This document shows positions 24,908 through 36,387 of a stretch of 64,000 nucleotides of DNA, one piece after another; within the stretch, counting starts at the first letter, position 1; each line of letters opens with the position of its first letter. The stretch covers positions 124,001 through 188,000 of the forward strand of contig JARUKX010000004.1 in the NCBI GenBank assembly GCA_029688825.1. Reading direction: 5' to 3'. This stretch comes from Haloarculaceae archaeon H-GB1-1. Lineage in GTDB: Archaea > Halobacteriota > Halobacteria > Halobacteriales > Haloarculaceae. The notes under the pieces are model-generated. The model did not search any database and had not been told where the DNA came from. It was given only the letters and a program-made list of their open reading frames with translations. The translations under genes and the position numbers were made by a program.

Positions 24908-26113
24908 ATGGTATCGACGTTGCTCGTCGTGGGCATTCTCGTCGCAGTCTTCGTCGGGTTCAACATCGGCGGGTCTTCCACCGGCGTGGCGTTCGGTCCG
25001 GCCGTCGGGTCGAACACGATGGGAAAGCTCTCCGCCGCAGTGTTGATGACGACCTTCGCGCTCCTGGGAGGCTGGACCGTGGGTCGGGAGGTCATCAAGA
25101 CGATGGGAGGGGAGATCGTCCCGCAGACGGAGTTCACGCTCGCCGTCAGCGTGGCCATCCTCTTCTTCGTCGGGATGGCACTCCTGGTCTCGAACCTGTT
25201 CGGCGTCCCCGCGTCGACGTCGATGACTGCCGTCGGTGCGATCGCCGGCCTCGGCGTCGCGACGGGCACGATCCGCTGGGAGGTCATGGGTCGAATCGTC
25301 ACCTGGTGGCTGGTCGCCCCCATCCTCGCCTTCTGGGTGTGTGCGGTCATCGGCCGGTACCTCTACCCGTATCTCGAAGCGTGGTTCGCGCTCGACCGGA
25401 CGGAGGGGGACATGTTCGATTTCGACCGCTCGGGAGCGGTTCCGATTCCTCGCCTCGCCGATTCGACGACCTACAGAGAAGTCATCGGTGCGACGCTCGT
25501 CGTCGCCATCGGCTGTTACATGGCCTTCTCCGCGGGCGCGAGCAACGTGGCCAACGCCATCGCACCGCTGTACGCCAACGAGGCGCTGGCGATGACCGAA
25601 GGCATCCTGCTCGCTAGCGGGGCCATCGGCCTCGGTGCGTTCACCATCGCACGCCGGACGCTGGACACCGTGGGCAACGACCTCACCGAACTGCCGATCC
25701 TGGCCGCACTCATCGTCGAGGTCGTCTCCGCGAGTCTCATCACGTTCCTGTCCGCGAACGGCATCCCCGCGAGCCTCGCCGTGAGCGCGACGATGTGCGT
25801 CGTCGGACTCGGGTGGGGTCGGGCGACCCGAACGACCCGCCTCTCTGACGCCGCGGGCGCGGCCGTCAGCGGCGAGGGCGATCCGGACCTCTCGGTGGAC
25901 GCGCTCGCGAAGGACGGCGGCGACGACACCAAAGAGCCCGCCGAGCCCGGCGACGTCGCCCGCATCGGTGAGGAAGACCCCGATCAGATATCCGCCGTCG
26001 ACCTGTTCGACCCCGCCGCGACCGGCCGCGTCGTCGTTCTGTGGATTCTGACGCCGTCCATCTCGGCCGTCGCCTCCTACGCCGTCTTCCAATTTACGAC
26101 GCTGGCCGTGTGA
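24908..26113 (+). CDS. PiT-family inorganic phosphate permease, copy 2
   Basis: 401 aa, about 10-11 membrane helices. N-terminal FNIGGSSTGVAFGPAVGSNT and C-terminal-half FSAGASNVANAIAPLYANEA, the two PiT repeats with GxxN signatures, are separated by a hydrophilic loop at about residues 155-190; a second acidic loop lies near 320-360. Sequence differs clearly from the permeases at 12003 and 42751, and is closer to classical phosphate PitA. Divergent from hisA. Confidence 0.92.
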   Translation: MVSTLLVVGILVAVFVGFNIGGSSTGVAFGPAVGSNTMGKLSAAVLMTTFALLGGWTVGREVIKTMGGEIVPQTEFTLAVSVAILFFVGMALLVSNLFGVPASTSMTAVGAIAGLGVATGTIRWEVMGRIVTWWLVAPILAFWVCAVIGRYLYPYLEAWFALDRTEGDMFDFDRSGAVPIPRLADSTTYREVIGATLVVAIGCYMAFSAGASNVANAIAPLYANEALAMTEGILLASGAIGLGAFTIARRTLDTVGNDLTELPILAALIVEVVSASLITFLSANGIPASLAVSATMCVVGLGWGRATRTTRLSDAAGAAVSGEGDPDLSVDALAKDGGDDTKEPAEPGDVARIGEEDPDQISAVDLFDPAATGRVVVLWILTPSISAVASYAVFQFTTLAV

Positions 26114-26242
26114 CGGCGTCGGGGTCCACCGCCGCGGTGCATCGTCTCACCGTCGAACATCTTCCCGTCAGAGCCCACAAGAGTCGGAACGACTCTGCCG
26201 AAAGGGCAAAGTCTAACCGTAAGGGTGCAGAACTTCGCAGTG

Positions 26243-26632
26243 ATGCCCACGGTAGAGTACCTCAACTACGAAGTAGTGGATGACCAGGGATGGGACCTGT
26301 ACGACGACGACCTCTTCTCGACGGCCGCAGACGAAGGCCTCGACGACGAGGATTACGGTAGCTTCGAGGTCGCCGAAGGCGAGTACATCCTCGAAGCCGC
26401 CGAAGCGCAGGGCTTCGATTGGCCCTTCTCGTGTCGCGCAGGTGCCTGTGCGAACTGTGCTGCAATCGTCCTCGAAGGCGAAATCGACATGGACATGCAG
26501 CAGATCCTCAGCGACGAGGAAGTCGAAGACAAGAACGTTCGTCTGACCTGCATCGGCAGCCCCGCTGCCGACGAGGTCAAGATCGTCTACAACGCGAAGC
26601 ACCTGGACTACCTCCAGAACCGCGTCATATAA
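26243..26632 (+). CDS. fdx: 2Fe-2S ferredoxin, haloarchaeal type
   Basis: 129-aa plant-type ferredoxin, the main soluble electron carrier of haloarchaea (for example for 2-oxoacid:ferredoxin oxidoreductases). Seen: the acidic insert [16 protein letters not shown] near the N-terminus typical of halo-ferredoxins, cluster ligands in [10 protein letters not shown], and the fourth Cys in RLTCIGSP. Start at 26243 ([11 protein letters not shown]) is the usual one. It can serve the AOR paralogue, RACo and sulfite/nitrite reductase in this window. Confidence 0.97.
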   Translation: MPTVEYLNYEVVDDQGWDLYDDDLFSTAADEGLDDEDYGSFEVAEGEYILEAAEAQGFDWPFSCRAGACANCAAIVLEGEIDMDMQQILSDEEVEDKNVRLTCIGSPAADEVKIVYNAKHLDYLQNRVI

Positions 26633-26775
26633 CCGCAGTACCACTGCGGATTTTTTCGGACACAGCGTTACTGGCGAGCGACGCGTTCGGGCAGCGGCCG
26701 CTCCGTCATCCACCCACGTCACCGTGGCCCGCGGACCCGCAAACGCTAACACGGTCGCCGGGAAGGAAGTAGGTA

Positions 26776-27798
26776 GTGCTCGGGAGCGTCCCTGATCTGC
26801 TTCGGCTTGCCGCCGTCCCCATCTTCGGATGGGCGGCCTATCGCGACGTCAAGACACGGCGGGTCCCGAACCGGACGTGGTACCCACTGGTAGCCATCGC
26901 AGCCATCGCGCTGGTGTGGGAGGGGTGGCAGGTCTGGACGTCGCCGCTCGCCTCCCCCACGCCGTTCGCCCTTCGCGTCGCGCTCAGCGCCGGCATCGTG
27001 ATTCCGCTGGCCTACGGTTTCTGGTGGCTCGGCGGCTTCGGCGGGGCCGACGCGAAGGCGCTCATCGTCATCGCGCTCCTCTTTCCGACCTTTCCGACCT
27101 ACTACCTGCCGTTGCACTCGCTGCCGTTGACGCGGACGACCATCGGCGTCTTCTCGATGACCATCCTCTCGAACACCGTCGTCGTCGGCGTCGCGTACCC
27201 GCTCGTCCTCGCGCTCCGGAATCTCGTGGGCGGGCACGTCGGACGAGCCATGTTCGTCGGCCGGCCCATCTCGTGGGCCGACGCCCCCACGGAGTACGGG
27301 CGACTGCTGGAGACGCCGGCCGGCTTCTCGCGGTCGGGGCTGGACCTCGACGCGCTCCGGATGTACCTCTCCTATCGCGGCTGCACCCTCGCCGAGATTC
27401 GCGCCGACCCCGACAGCTATCGCGACCCCGCGAGTCTGCCCGCAGACCCGAACGCAACGGGCGACGGCTCGATTCCCGAGGAAGCCGCCGCCGTCGAGTC
27501 GGCCGATGCTCCGGCGCGGCAGTCACCCGACGGCGGCGTCAAAGCGTCCGGCAGCGACGCCGAGTCGCAGCCCGACGACCCCTGGGGCGCAGCGGCGTTC
27601 CTCGACGACATCGACCACTCCGCCTACGGCACGACGCCCGAACAGCTCAGCGACGGCCTCGACGTATTGGTCAGCGAGGACGACGTGTGGCTCTCGCCGG
27701 GCATCCCGTTCATCGTCCCCATGTTCTTCGGCCTGCTCGTGAGCCTCGTCTACGGGGACGTGCTGTTCGCGCTCGTCGCTGCGGCCGGGTTCGCGTAG
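26776..27798 (+). CDS. A24 prepilin peptidase-like membrane protein (PibD type)
   Basis: 340 aa from a GTG at 26776. Aspartic membrane protease family cleaving class III signal peptides of pilins and archaellins. Seen: N-terminal membrane helix, then [11 protein letters not shown] with the first catalytic Asp, several helices, [17 protein letters not shown] with the second catalytic Asp (GGAD in place of GxGD), a long acidic cytoplasmic loop (about residues 190-290) and a final hydrophobic C-terminus. The loop makes it longer than PibD of other archaea. Confidence 0.85.
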   Translation: MLGSVPDLLRLAAVPIFGWAAYRDVKTRRVPNRTWYPLVAIAAIALVWEGWQVWTSPLASPTPFALRVALSAGIVIPLAYGFWWLGGFGGADAKALIVIALLFPTFPTYYLPLHSLPLTRTTIGVFSMTILSNTVVVGVAYPLVLALRNLVGGHVGRAMFVGRPISWADAPTEYGRLLETPAGFSRSGLDLDALRMYLSYRGCTLAEIRADPDSYRDPASLPADPNATGDGSIPEEAAAVESADAPARQSPDGGVKASGSDAESQPDDPWGAAAFLDDIDHSAYGTTPEQLSDGLDVLVSEDDVWLSPGIPFIVPMFFGLLVSLVYGDVLFALVAAAGFA

Positions 27799-27989
27799 CG
27801 GGGCTAGTCTGTAGTGGCCTCGGCGTGGGTAACGATTCGATACGTCAGACAGATGCTCGAGAGCGGTGGCTGGCAGTCTAACCGATGGTACGCCGCGTCA
27901 ACGGTGCCACAGTTCTCGGCGTCGGCCTCGCACAGGAGAGCGGTGGCGATGGCCGGTGACCGACCGGGAAATCGTCACAGCAATCACTT

Positions 27990-28583
27990 TCAGTCGTCGG
28001 CCGCGGCGACGGCACCGTGCTCGATCTCCGTCCCGAGGACGTCGAGGAACGCGGCAATCCACTCCGGGTGGTCCGGCCACGCCTGCGCGGTGACGAGGTT
28101 GCCGTCGGTGGCGACGCCGTCGGCCCACTCGCCGCCGGCACCCTCGACGTCCGATTTCAGTGCGGGATAGGCGGTGCAAGTCCGGCCCTCGATGACGTCA
28201 GCGGCCGCGAGAATCTGGGCGGCGTGGCAGATGGCGGCGATAGGTTTGTCCGCCTCGTCGAAGTGCCGGACGGCGTCGAGGACGCCCTCGTACGTGCGGA
28301 GGTACTCCGGGGCGCGGCCGCCCGGAAGGACGAGACCGTCGTAGTCGCTCGGGTCGATCTCGTCGAACGTCGTCGTGAGTTCGAAGTCGTGACCCCGCGA
28401 TTCGAGGTACGTCTGGTCGCCACGGAAGTCGTGGACGGCGGTCTTGACCGTCTCGCCCGCTTCCTTCTCGGGACAGACGGCGTGGACGTCGTGACCGACG
28501 GCCTCCAGCGCCTGGAACGGGACCATGATTTCGTAATCTTCGCCGAAGTCGCCGACTATCATGAGCAGTTGCTTGCCTGACAT
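27990..28583 (-). CDS. DJ-1/PfpI family protein
   Basis: 197-aa class I glutamine-amidotransferase-like fold. Seen: [20 protein letters not shown] with the conserved Glu, [17 protein letters not shown], and the nucleophile elbow [12 protein letters not shown] with the reactive Cys. Members act as proteases, glyoxalases or deglycases; the exact reaction is unclear. The ATG at 28583 fits the family; the longer ORF in the same frame is antisense to hisI. Confidence 0.92.
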   Translation of the reverse strand: MSGKQLLMIVGDFGEDYEIMVPFQALEAVGHDVHAVCPEKEAGETVKTAVHDFRGDQTYLESRGHDFELTTTFDEIDPSDYDGLVLPGGRAPEYLRTYEGVLDAVRHFDEADKPIAAICHAAQILAAADVIEGRTCTAYPALKSDVEGAGGEWADGVATDGNLVTAQAWPDHPEWIAAFLDVLGTEIEHGAVAAADD

Positions 28584-28673
28584 GGCACGCGGAGGTACGA
28601 GTCCCGGTATCAAAGGACTAGGCCCTCGCGGGCCGACAAAAGACCTATGCGGCCGAGTGGCGACGGACGAGAC

Positions 28674-29036
28674 ATGACCGAGGTCGAACTCGCCTTCGAC
28701 GAGCAGGACCTGCTGCCGGCCGTCGCCCAGGACGCCGACTCCGGCGAGGTCCTGATGCTCGCGTACGTCACCGAGGAGGCCGTCGAGCGGACGGTCGAGA
28801 CGGGGCAGGCACACTACTACTCCCGCAGTCGCGACGAACTCTGGGAGAAGGGCGCCACCAGCGGCCACACCCAAGCCATCGAGGAGGTCCGCGTCGACTG
28901 CGACGGCGACGCCCTGCTGTACCTCGTCGACCAGGAGGGCGGGGCCTGTCACACCGGCTACGAGTCCTGCTTCTACCGCACGCTCGACGGTGAGGTCGTC
29001 GGCGAGAAGGCGTTCGACCCCGACGACGTGTACTGA
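28674..29036 (+). CDS. hisI: Phosphoribosyl-AMP cyclohydrolase
   Basis: 120-aa zinc/magnesium enzyme of histidine synthesis. Seen: [39 protein letters not shown], the metal motif [14 protein letters not shown], and [14 protein letters not shown] with the zinc cysteines. No fused HisE domain. Its stop overlaps the start of the coiled-coil gene at 29036 (TGATG). Confidence 0.96.
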   Translation: MTEVELAFDEQDLLPAVAQDADSGEVLMLAYVTEEAVERTVETGQAHYYSRSRDELWEKGATSGHTQAIEEVRVDCDGDALLYLVDQEGGACHTGYESCFYRTLDGEVVGEKAFDPDDVY

Positions 29037-30151
29037 TGGGGGACCTCGTCGCGGACCTCGCGGCCGCCCGCGAGGACTACGAGCGTGCCGTCGAACGCGT
29101 CGAAGCGGTGGGGGAAGCCGAACTTCGGCGACTCGCCGACGCCTACGACGAGCTGACGTCGACGTTCGCGGAGTACGAGGAACGCGCGACGGGCAGCGGC
29201 GACTTCCAGGCGTTCATCGAGTTCCAGGGGAAGGTGGGGACGTTCACCGAGGAGTTGCCCGACGACCTGCGCCACCGCGAGGCGTTCGAGCGGGCCGACG
29301 ACCTGATGCAACAGCAGCGACTGACCGAGGGTGACTTCGCGAAGGCGCGCGAGGCCCTGGAGCCAGTCGCCGCGGACGTCGACCGCCTCACCGAGCGCGA
29401 ACGCGCCGCCGAGGCCTACGAACAGGCGCGCTACGAGGTCGACAAGCGCCGCTCGACCGTCGAAGAGGAGATCGCCAGCCGCGAGCGCCTCGTCGAACTC
29501 GGGGAGGCGGACCTCGACGCGCCGACGGACGAACTTCGCGACCCGATCGAGTCGTACGACGAGGCCGTGGCCGAGGCGTTCCGGGCCTTCAAAGCCGACC
29601 GGAGCGCCCGCGAGGTGCTGGCGTTCGTTGCGACGGCCGCGGAGTACCCGCTCGTCCCGTTCCGTGACCCGCCGACGGACCTCCGGGAGTACGTCGAGAG
29701 CCACGAGGCCGGGACGGAGCCGATTCCACAGTTGCTCACGTACGCCGAGTACTCGCACTCGAAGCTCGACCACTACGTCGAGGACCCGGCGGCGCTCCGC
29801 CAGCAGGTGGCGACGCGGCAGACCTACCTTCGGCGGGTAAACGCCGAGCCGCTCACCGTCGGCTGGCCGCCGCCGCAAGCCGAGGTCCTGCGGTATCGCT
29901 GCGGCGAACTGCTCTCCGTCGTCGAGAAGTTCGCAGACGAGTCGGTCAGCGAACGGTTGCGAGCCGTCCGCGCGGAGACGCGCGACCAGGACCGATACGA
30001 GCGGCTTCGCAACAGCGCCGTCGCGCGTGCGGAACTGACCGACGAGGAGCGCCGGCGGCTCACGGACGGTACCATCGAAAACGAACTCTCGGAGTACCGT
30101 GCCGAACGCGAGCGCCTGACCGAAGCGCTCGACGACTATCCGTCGCTCTAG
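29036..30151 (+). CDS. Haloarchaeal coiled-coil protein (DUF7118-like)
   Basis: 371 aa, almost entirely charged helices and predicted long coiled coils (about residues 1-180 and 250-371), for example [16 protein letters not shown]-type heptads. No transmembrane segment and no cysteine pair; one Cys in [12 protein letters not shown]. Translationally coupled to hisI and convergent with glmM, overlapping its end by four bases. Structural or chromosome-associated roles are possible, but nothing specific is visible. Confidence 0.8.
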   Translation: MGDLVADLAAAREDYERAVERVEAVGEAELRRLADAYDELTSTFAEYEERATGSGDFQAFIEFQGKVGTFTEELPDDLRHREAFERADDLMQQQRLTEGDFAKAREALEPVAADVDRLTERERAAEAYEQARYEVDKRRSTVEEEIASRERLVELGEADLDAPTDELRDPIESYDEAVAEAFRAFKADRSAREVLAFVATAAEYPLVPFRDPPTDLREYVESHEAGTEPIPQLLTYAEYSHSKLDHYVEDPAALRQQVATRQTYLRRVNAEPLTVGWPPPQAEVLRYRCGELLSVVEKFADESVSERLRAVRAETRDQDRYERLRNSAVARAELTDEERRRLTDGTIENELSEYRAERERLTEALDDYPSL

Positions 30152-31506
30152 ACCGCTTCAGTCGCGTCCTGCAACCAGCTCGCGAGTTCCTGTGCCCGCT
30201 CAACAGAGCCCGCTTCCGCGTAGATTCGGATGACCGGTTCGGTCCCGCTGGGCCGAGCGAGGACCCACGCGTCGCCGTAGTCCAGCCGATAGCCGTCGGT
30301 GGTGTCGAGGTCGGCGTCGGCCTCGCGAGCGGCGTCCTCGATGGCGTCGAGCATCGCCGCACGGTCGGCCTCGTCGTCGTAGTGGACGTTCTCGCGGACG
30401 TTCGCGTAGTCGTCGAACGGGGCCACGACCTCGCTGGCTGGCGTCGGCCCGTCGGCGAGGAGTTCGAGGAAGCGAGCCGCCGTGTACGCGCCGTCGCGGG
30501 CGATTCGGTAGTCGGGAAAGAGGATGCCGCCGTTGCCCTCGCCGGCGATGGGGACGTTCGCCCCCTCGTCACCGAGCGATCGGATGCGCGTGATGATGTT
30601 CGTCGACCCGATCGGCGTCATCGAGAGCGTCGCTCCCGCAGCGTCAGCCACGTCGACGAGCCGCTGCGAGGCGTTCACCGCCGAGACGACCGCGTCGCCG
30701 GCGGCGAGTTCCCGGGCGGCGAGCGCGGCCAGCGCGGCGTCGCCTTCGACGAACTCACCCCGCTCGTCGAAGAAGATGGCGCGGTCCGCGTCGCCGTCGT
30801 GTGCGACGCCGAGGTCGGCGTCCGTGGTGGCGACGAGTCGACCAAGGTCTTCGAGGTTCGCGGCAACGGGTTCCGGATTTCGGCCGGGGAAGTGGCCGTC
30901 GGGCTGGGCGTTGACGGTCAGGACCGAGCAGCCCAGCCGACGGAAGAACTCCGGGCTGGTCAGCGACCCGGCACCGTGGCCGGTGTCGAGCGCGACCGTC
31001 AGGTCGGCGGCAGCGATGGCCTCGCGGTCGACGGCGGCGAGCACCTCCGCGACGTAGTCCGCGCGGACGCCGTCGACGTGAGACGTGACGCCTGTCTCGT
31101 CCCAGGGAACGCGCTCGAAGTCCTCGTCCAGGAGCCGATCCTCGACGCGTTCGAGTTCGTGGCGGGAGAGTTCGACGCCGTCGGAACCGACCAGTTTGAC
31201 CCCGTTGTGCTGGGGCGGATTGTGCGACGCCGTCACCATCAGCGCGGGAATCCCCTCACGCTCTGCGTAGGCCTGCAAGCCCGGCGTCGGGACGACGCCG
31301 ACGCGGTCGACGTCCACCCCGGCGCTCGCCAGTCCGCTGGCGGCAGCGTCCGCGAGCATCTGCCCCGTCGCTCGCGTGTCGCGACCGATCGCCGCCCGGT
31401 CGGTGTCCCACGCCGACCCCGCAGCCTGTGCCACCTGCAGGACGAATCCCGGCGTCAGTTTCTCGTTGGCGATTCCCCTGACGCCGCTGGACCCGAAGAC
31501 CTTCAT
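30148..31506 (-). CDS. glmM: Phosphoglucosamine mutase / phosphohexomutase
   Basis: 452-aa alpha-D-phosphohexomutase interconverting glucosamine 6- and 1-phosphate (or a related sugar). Seen in order: [16 protein letters not shown], the phosphoserine loop [12 protein letters not shown], the magnesium loop [10 protein letters not shown], the sugar-binding [10 protein letters not shown], and phosphate-binding [14 protein letters not shown]. The ATG at 31506 fits. Feeds UDP-GlcNAc and the glycan supply of S-layer glycoproteins. Confidence 0.93.
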   Translation of the reverse strand: MKVFGSSGVRGIANEKLTPGFVLQVAQAAGSAWDTDRAAIGRDTRATGQMLADAAASGLASAGVDVDRVGVVPTPGLQAYAEREGIPALMVTASHNPPQHNGVKLVGSDGVELSRHELERVEDRLLDEDFERVPWDETGVTSHVDGVRADYVAEVLAAVDREAIAAADLTVALDTGHGAGSLTSPEFFRRLGCSVLTVNAQPDGHFPGRNPEPVAANLEDLGRLVATTDADLGVAHDGDADRAIFFDERGEFVEGDAALAALAARELAAGDAVVSAVNASQRLVDVADAAGATLSMTPIGSTNIITRIRSLGDEGANVPIAGEGNGGILFPDYRIARDGAYTAARFLELLADGPTPASEVVAPFDDYANVRENVHYDDEADRAAMLDAIEDAAREADADLDTTDGYRLDYGDAWVLARPSGTEPVIRIYAEAGSVERAQELASWLQDATEAV

Positions 31507-31610
31507 TGTCGGACGGTCCGGGGGCCGTCTGCATAGTGGTTCCGGACGCGGGTGCGGCACGTACGGGCGGTTCCGAATCCCTAATACGGGCGGCCGTCCC
31601 GAATGGAGAT

Positions 31611-32150
31611 ATGACCACCCAGGAACTCATCGACGCGTTGCGGGACGCCGACGCCGTCAAGTTCGGGGAGTTCGAGCTCTCCCACGGCGGGACGAGCGAG
31701 TACTACGTCGACAAGTACGTCTTCGAGACGAATCCCACCTGTCTCGAACTCATCGCCGAGGCGTTCGCCGAGCGCCTGCGTGAGGGCGGCTACGAGGGAA
31801 CCAAACTGGCGGGCGTCGCGCTCGGTGCCGTGCCGTTGGTCGCCGTGACCAGCGTCGAGACCGGGACGCCGTACGTCATCGCGCGCAAACAGCAGAAGGA
31901 GTACGGGACGGCGAACCTCATCGAGGGCGACCTGGAGGCGGGCGAAGAGGTCGTCGTACTCGAAGACATCGCCACGACCGGCCAGAGCGCCGTCGACGCC
32001 GTCGAAGCCCTCCGCGACGCGGGTGCCGTCGTCGACCGCGTCCTCGTCGTCGTCGACCGCGAGGAGGGGGCCGCCGAGAACCTCGCCGAGGTCGACGTCG
32101 AACTCGACGCGCTCCTGACGGCCGAGGAACTGCTGGCCGACGCGGAATAG
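31611..32150 (+). CDS. pyrE: Orotate phosphoribosyltransferase (or orotate PRTase-like)
   Basis: 179 aa. Makes OMP from orotate and PRPP. Seen: [19 protein letters not shown] at the N-terminus, [19 protein letters not shown], and the PRPP loop [13 protein letters not shown]. Start at 31611 ([10 protein letters not shown]) matches the family. Another PRPP enzyme, upp, lies 11 kb away. Confidence 0.95.
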   Translation: MTTQELIDALRDADAVKFGEFELSHGGTSEYYVDKYVFETNPTCLELIAEAFAERLREGGYEGTKLAGVALGAVPLVAVTSVETGTPYVIARKQQKEYGTANLIEGDLEAGEEVVVLEDIATTGQSAVDAVEALRDAGAVVDRVLVVVDREEGAAENLAEVDVELDALLTAEELLADAE

Positions 32151-32186
32151 CGACGCGAACGCTTCCTTCGACGGAGAGACACGAAC

Positions 32187-33575
32187 ATGGTGGACCTGCC
32201 ACGACGGCGCTGGCTCCTGCGGGCCAGCCTCGGCCTCGTCGTCCTCGCCCTGGTCGTCGCGGGCGGTCTCGCCACCGCGAGTCACGACCGCGTCGGCATC
32301 GGGGCCGGAACCATCGAGGAGGAGCCGACGAACAGGACCGTGATCAGCGTTCAGGGGTACCACTTCCAGGGCCGGGCGAACGCCAAGAAGCCCGCCCGCC
32401 TGCTCGCCGTCCAGCCGGACGGGGACGTGGCGTGGCGACACGACAGCCCCCGGAAGAACGCGTGGTTCTACGACGTCGACCCGATGGCGGACGGCCACCT
32501 CCTCGTTACGTCGACGGTACCGGGCGACACGATCGTCTACGAGTACGATCCCGCCAGCGACGAGCGCGTCTGGAGCCAGCGCCTCGACGCGAAGGACACA
32601 CACGACGTCGACCTGCTCGACGACGGGACGCTGCTCGTGGGCAACCTCCGGAACTACAACGAGACCAGCGGCGTGAACGAGGACCGCGCGTACGTCTACG
32701 ATCGCGAGGCTGACGAGATAGTCTGGCAGTGGCAGTTCCACGAGCGATTCGACCCCGACGTGGGCGGGAGCTACGAGGGCGACTGGACCCACCTCAACGA
32801 CGTCGACGCCGTCGGTGACGGTCGATTCCTGCTCTCGCCGCGGAACTTCGACCAGGTCCTCCTCGTCGACCGCTCCTCGAAAGAGATCGTGATGCGCCTC
32901 GGCCGAGACGGCCAGTTCGAGACGCTGCACGCCCAGCACAACCCCGACTTCCTTCGAGGGACGAACGGAACGCCGACGCTACTCGTCGCGGACAGCGAGA
33001 ACGACCGCGTGGTCGAGTACACTCGCATCGACGGCGACTGGGAGCGGACGTGGACCGTCACGGGACTGAACTGGCCGCGCGACGCCGACCGCCTGCCCAA
33101 CGGGAACACGCTCATCACCGACACCCACAATCAGCGCGTCGTCGAGGTGACGCCCCGTGGCGAGGTCGTCTGGGAGTTCTACGCCCCGTGGGCACCGTAC
33201 GACGCCGAGCGACGGGGGACCGGCGACGGCTCGAACGGACCGACGATGCGCCAGCAGAACGTCACCGGCACCTACGAGGTGTCGGGCGGAGCCGGAATCG
33301 GGCCGTCCGGCCGACAGACGGTCGCCGACTGGCTCATCGCGACGACCGAGGGAACGGTCGTCGAGGACGGCGGCCGGTGGGTCGCGAAGCGCTGGGCGCA
33401 CCTCACGCCGTGGTTCAAGCCCGTGTGGATTCCCGACTGGGCGTTCGCGGCGTTCGTCCTCGCCGGAACGGTTACGCTCGGCTGGGGCCTCGGCGAACTC
33501 GGCCTGCGACGGCGACAGGTCTGGAGACGCGTCCGGACGGTCCGCACGGCAGTCCAGACACGAGTGCGCGAGTGA
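32187..33575 (+). CDS. Arylsulfotransferase (ASST)-like membrane-anchored propeller
   Basis: 462 aa. N-terminal anchor (about residues 11-30) and a second membrane segment near the C-terminus (about 418-438), with a six-bladed propeller outside. Seen: HDVDLLDDGTLLVGNLRNYN, WTHLNDVDAVGDGRFLLSPR, LHAQHNPDFLRG, and NTLITDTHNQRVVEV, matching the arylsulfotransferase family pattern of conserved His residues. Enzymatic use of sulfate esters in haloarchaea is unproven. Confidence 0.85.
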   Translation: MVDLPRRRWLLRASLGLVVLALVVAGGLATASHDRVGIGAGTIEEEPTNRTVISVQGYHFQGRANAKKPARLLAVQPDGDVAWRHDSPRKNAWFYDVDPMADGHLLVTSTVPGDTIVYEYDPASDERVWSQRLDAKDTHDVDLLDDGTLLVGNLRNYNETSGVNEDRAYVYDREADEIVWQWQFHERFDPDVGGSYEGDWTHLNDVDAVGDGRFLLSPRNFDQVLLVDRSSKEIVMRLGRDGQFETLHAQHNPDFLRGTNGTPTLLVADSENDRVVEYTRIDGDWERTWTVTGLNWPRDADRLPNGNTLITDTHNQRVVEVTPRGEVVWEFYAPWAPYDAERRGTGDGSNGPTMRQQNVTGTYEVSGGAGIGPSGRQTVADWLIATTEGTVVEDGGRWVAKRWAHLTPWFKPVWIPDWAFAAFVLAGTVTLGWGLGELGLRRRQVWRRVRTVRTAVQTRVRE

Positions 33576-33653
33576 TCCGACCGCACGCGGTGCTGTATCC
33601 CGGGCGCACACCCACCGTGGGGCTCATGAAGGGGGCCTTCCTACGAAACCGTG

Positions 33654-33902
33654 ATGGCGAATCTCGAACTGTACGAACTCGAAGGCTGCCCGTACTGTGC
33701 GAAAGTGATCCGGAAGCTGGACGAACTCGGACTGGAGTACGAGTCCCACGTGGTACCGCGGGCGCACAGCGAACGGACCGAAGTCGAAGCAGTGAGCGGC
33801 CAGACCGGTGTCCCGGTCCTCGTCGACGAGGACCACGGCGTCGAGGGGATGCCCGAGAGCGACGACATCGTCGAGTATCTCGAAGAAACCTACGGCCAGT
33901 AG
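33654..33902 (+). CDS. Glutaredoxin-like small thioredoxin-fold protein
   Basis: 82 aa. Begins ANLELYELEGCPYCAKVIRK, with a CPYC redox active site, then GVPVLVDEDHGVEGMPESDD, the cis-Pro and glutathione-type site of glutaredoxin/GST N-domains. Haloarchaea use gamma-glutamylcysteine rather than glutathione, so the partner thiol is probably that. A GTG one codon upstream is an alternative start. Confidence 0.9.
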   Translation: MANLELYELEGCPYCAKVIRKLDELGLEYESHVVPRAHSERTEVEAVSGQTGVPVLVDEDHGVEGMPESDDIVEYLEETYGQ

Positions 33903-33932
33903 TCGCGTACCGCGCTCGTTTCGACGGTTCCG

Positions 33933-34892
33933 CTACTCCTCGTCAGCACCGCGTTCGAGGATGAGGTCGCGCAGTTCGTCGGCGTCGGTGACGTCCGCCA
34001 GCTCCGACTCCTCGATGAGCGCGGTCCCGTCGACGGACGTCCGTTTGGTCTCCTCGACGACGTACACCGACCGCGTCCGGGTGACCTGCCCGACCGAGGA
34101 CATGATTCGTGCGCGCTTCTCGGCCGTCTTGGTGAACTCCGAGTGCCCCGTGAGCATGTGCTCCTGGCGGCGCTCGTTCTCGCTGACGGTCTTGAACGGC
34201 GCGCGGTCGGTCGGGTGGACGTCGAAGCCGACGCGGGTCAGCACCGTGACGATTGGCTGGTCGTCGGGGTCCACGTCGGGGTCCTCCGGCGTCGGCGGGC
34301 CGTCCCGGACCTCGTCCGCACCGTCGAGGACGTCCACGGGCGAGGTCAGCGGTGCGTCGAACAGTTCCTCGAGTTGGGCGGCGACCTCGACGCTGGCGTC
34401 CATCCCGTCCTCGTACTTCGAGACGGTGCGCCGTGAGACGCCGAGTTCCTTCGCGAGTCGGCCCAGCGACCACTCCCGGTCCTCGCGGGCGTCCGCGAGG
34501 ATCTCGCTGTCGATGTTGACGTACAGCCCACCGGGTGCGGCGTAGATGAGCGGCGGGACGTTCTCGACGAAGAAGTCCACCGCCGTGTCGGGGCTGATGA
34601 CCGGGACGCCGTGTCGGAAGTAGACGACGCCGGGTTTGAGGTCCTCGTCGCGGGTCCGAAGGCCGATGACCATCGGCGTCGCGTTCAGGTACGTCCCGAG
34701 TCGGCGCATCTCCGCGCCCGTCTGACCGTCGAACGCGTCGATGTTTCCGAGGATCTTCAGCAGCAGGACGTCCTCACCGCGGCGGGCGGCGACGTCGAAG
34801 CTCTTCGGCCGAATCGCACACCGGTCGCTCACCAGAAAGCCCGCGTCTTCGAGCATGGCGGTGACGTTGCCGACCAGTGCGGAGCGTGACAT
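33933..34892 (-). CDS. Putative HTH-type transcriptional regulator (MJ0568-like)
   Basis: 319 aa. N-terminal domain begins [21 protein letters not shown] and has the [17 protein letters not shown] nuclease-like fold. The middle has an XRE-type helix-turn-helix, [20 protein letters not shown], followed by LEELFDAPL. The C-terminal half is shared among archaeal homologues. A conserved archaeal regulator with unknown target; divergent from tiaS. Confidence 0.88.
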   Translation of the reverse strand: MSRSALVGNVTAMLEDAGFLVSDRCAIRPKSFDVAARRGEDVLLLKILGNIDAFDGQTGAEMRRLGTYLNATPMVIGLRTRDEDLKPGVVYFRHGVPVISPDTAVDFFVENVPPLIYAAPGGLYVNIDSEILADAREDREWSLGRLAKELGVSRRTVSKYEDGMDASVEVAAQLEELFDAPLTSPVDVLDGADEVRDGPPTPEDPDVDPDDQPIVTVLTRVGFDVHPTDRAPFKTVSENERRQEHMLTGHSEFTKTAEKRARIMSSVGQVTRTRSVYVVEETKRTSVDGTALIEESELADVTDADELRDLILERGADEE

Positions 34893-35026
34893 GGTCTCTG
34901 TCAAACCTAGGTAAGTCGGTGCATATATGCGTTGTGCCGTCGGTACGGCCGCCCTCACCGGGATTTTCCACCCAGCTGGAAGGATAGTCGAAAGCCGTTT
35001 GCCGGCTGACCGAAAAGCACCTCCCA

Positions 35027-36280
35027 GTGACGGTCATCGGACTGGACGACACGGACTCCCGCGAGCGCGGGATGTGCACGACGTTCCTCGCCGCGACGGT
35101 GGCGGACCGACTCCGGGCGGCGGGAGCACACGTCGAGCGAACGCTGCTCGTCCGACTCAACCCTGCCGTCGAGTACAAGACCCGCGGCAACGCCGCGCTG
35201 GCGGTCCACACCGACGCCGCCCCCGAGGACGCGCTCGCCGTCGTTCGAGACGAACTTGGCCAGGCCGAAACCGCCGACCCGCGGACGAACCCCGGCGTCG
35301 TCATCGCGGAGGCCGTGCCGCCCGCCGTCGGCACCTTCGCGGAGTCCGCGGTCCGCGACCTGCTGAGCATCGACGACGCGCGCGAACTCGCCGCGGACTG
35401 TGGCTACGAACTCGTCGAGCGCGGCAACGGCCGCGGACTCGTCGGTGCCCTCGCCGCCGTGGGTGCCTGGCGAGCCTTCGACGACTGGACGTACGAGTGC
35501 ATCTCCTATCGAGAGCGCGAGCGCTGGGGAACGCCCCGCGAGGTGGACTACGAGTCCGTGTTCGACGCCGCAGACGATGCCTATCCGGACGCGTGGGACA
35601 CCGTCGACCGCGAGGAGGGCCAGGCCGTCTGCGTCCCGCGGACGCCGTGTCCGATCCTCCACGGCATCCGCGGCGACGACCCGGACGTGGTCCGCGACGT
35701 CGCCGAGCGCATCGACGGCGAGCCGGTGGCGAGTCGCGCCCTGTTCCAGACGAACCAGGGGACGGACGTCCACCTCCAGGACGGTGTCGTCGGCGACCTC
35801 GACGACGGCCGCGCCTATCGCGTCGACGGGTCCGTCGTCGACCCGCCGGAAACGCGTGAGGGCGGACACGTCTTCTTCGCGCTCGGCGACGGCGACGAGC
35901 GCGTCCAATGTGCAGCGTTCGAGCCCACCAAGCGGTTCCGCGACCGCGTGCGCTCGCTCCGGACGGGCGACCGACTCACCGTCTGCGGCGAGGTGACCGA
36001 CGGGACGCTCAAACTGGAGAAGTTCGCCGTCCGTGACCTCGATCGAACCGAACTCGTGACACCCAACTGTCCAGACTGCGGCCGGTCGATGAAGAGCGCC
36101 GGCCGGAACCAGGGGTATCGCTGTCGGGACTGCGGGACGAGCGCGGACGGCAAGGTCGAACGTCCCGTCGAGCGCGACCTGGTCCGCGCCTGGTACGAGG
36201 TCCCACCCTGTGCCCGCCGGCACGTCGCCAAGCCGCTCGTCCGGGGAGGGTTCGACGGTCCGGCGATTCCCGAGAAGTGA
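35027..36280 (+). CDS. tiaS: tRNA(Ile2) 2-agmatinylcytidine synthetase
   Basis: 417 aa from a GTG. TiaS attaches agmatine to C34 of the AUA-decoding tRNA-Ile. Seen: N-terminal [46 protein letters not shown], an OB-fold part, and a C-terminal zinc ribbon [12 protein letters not shown] ... YRCRDCG. All expected domains present. Confidence 0.95.
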   Translation: MTVIGLDDTDSRERGMCTTFLAATVADRLRAAGAHVERTLLVRLNPAVEYKTRGNAALAVHTDAAPEDALAVVRDELGQAETADPRTNPGVVIAEAVPPAVGTFAESAVRDLLSIDDARELAADCGYELVERGNGRGLVGALAAVGAWRAFDDWTYECISYRERERWGTPREVDYESVFDAADDAYPDAWDTVDREEGQAVCVPRTPCPILHGIRGDDPDVVRDVAERIDGEPVASRALFQTNQGTDVHLQDGVVGDLDDGRAYRVDGSVVDPPETREGGHVFFALGDGDERVQCAAFEPTKRFRDRVRSLRTGDRLTVCGEVTDGTLKLEKFAVRDLDRTELVTPNCPDCGRSMKSAGRNQGYRCRDCGTSADGKVERPVERDLVRAWYEVPPCARRHVAKPLVRGGFDGPAIPEK

Positions 36281-36387
36281 GAATCGGGTCTCCGCCGATA
36301 CACCGCAGTAAATAGTTCATTATCAAACAGTTTACGGCCAGTATACAGGCCATAACAAAGCCACCCCATCGACTATTCGGAATCGCC

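Noticed and set aside
27799-27989. A 24-codon frame (MVRRVNG...) in the interval after the prepilin peptidase
   Set aside because: No ribosome site, no promoter and no haloarchaeal homologue known to me.
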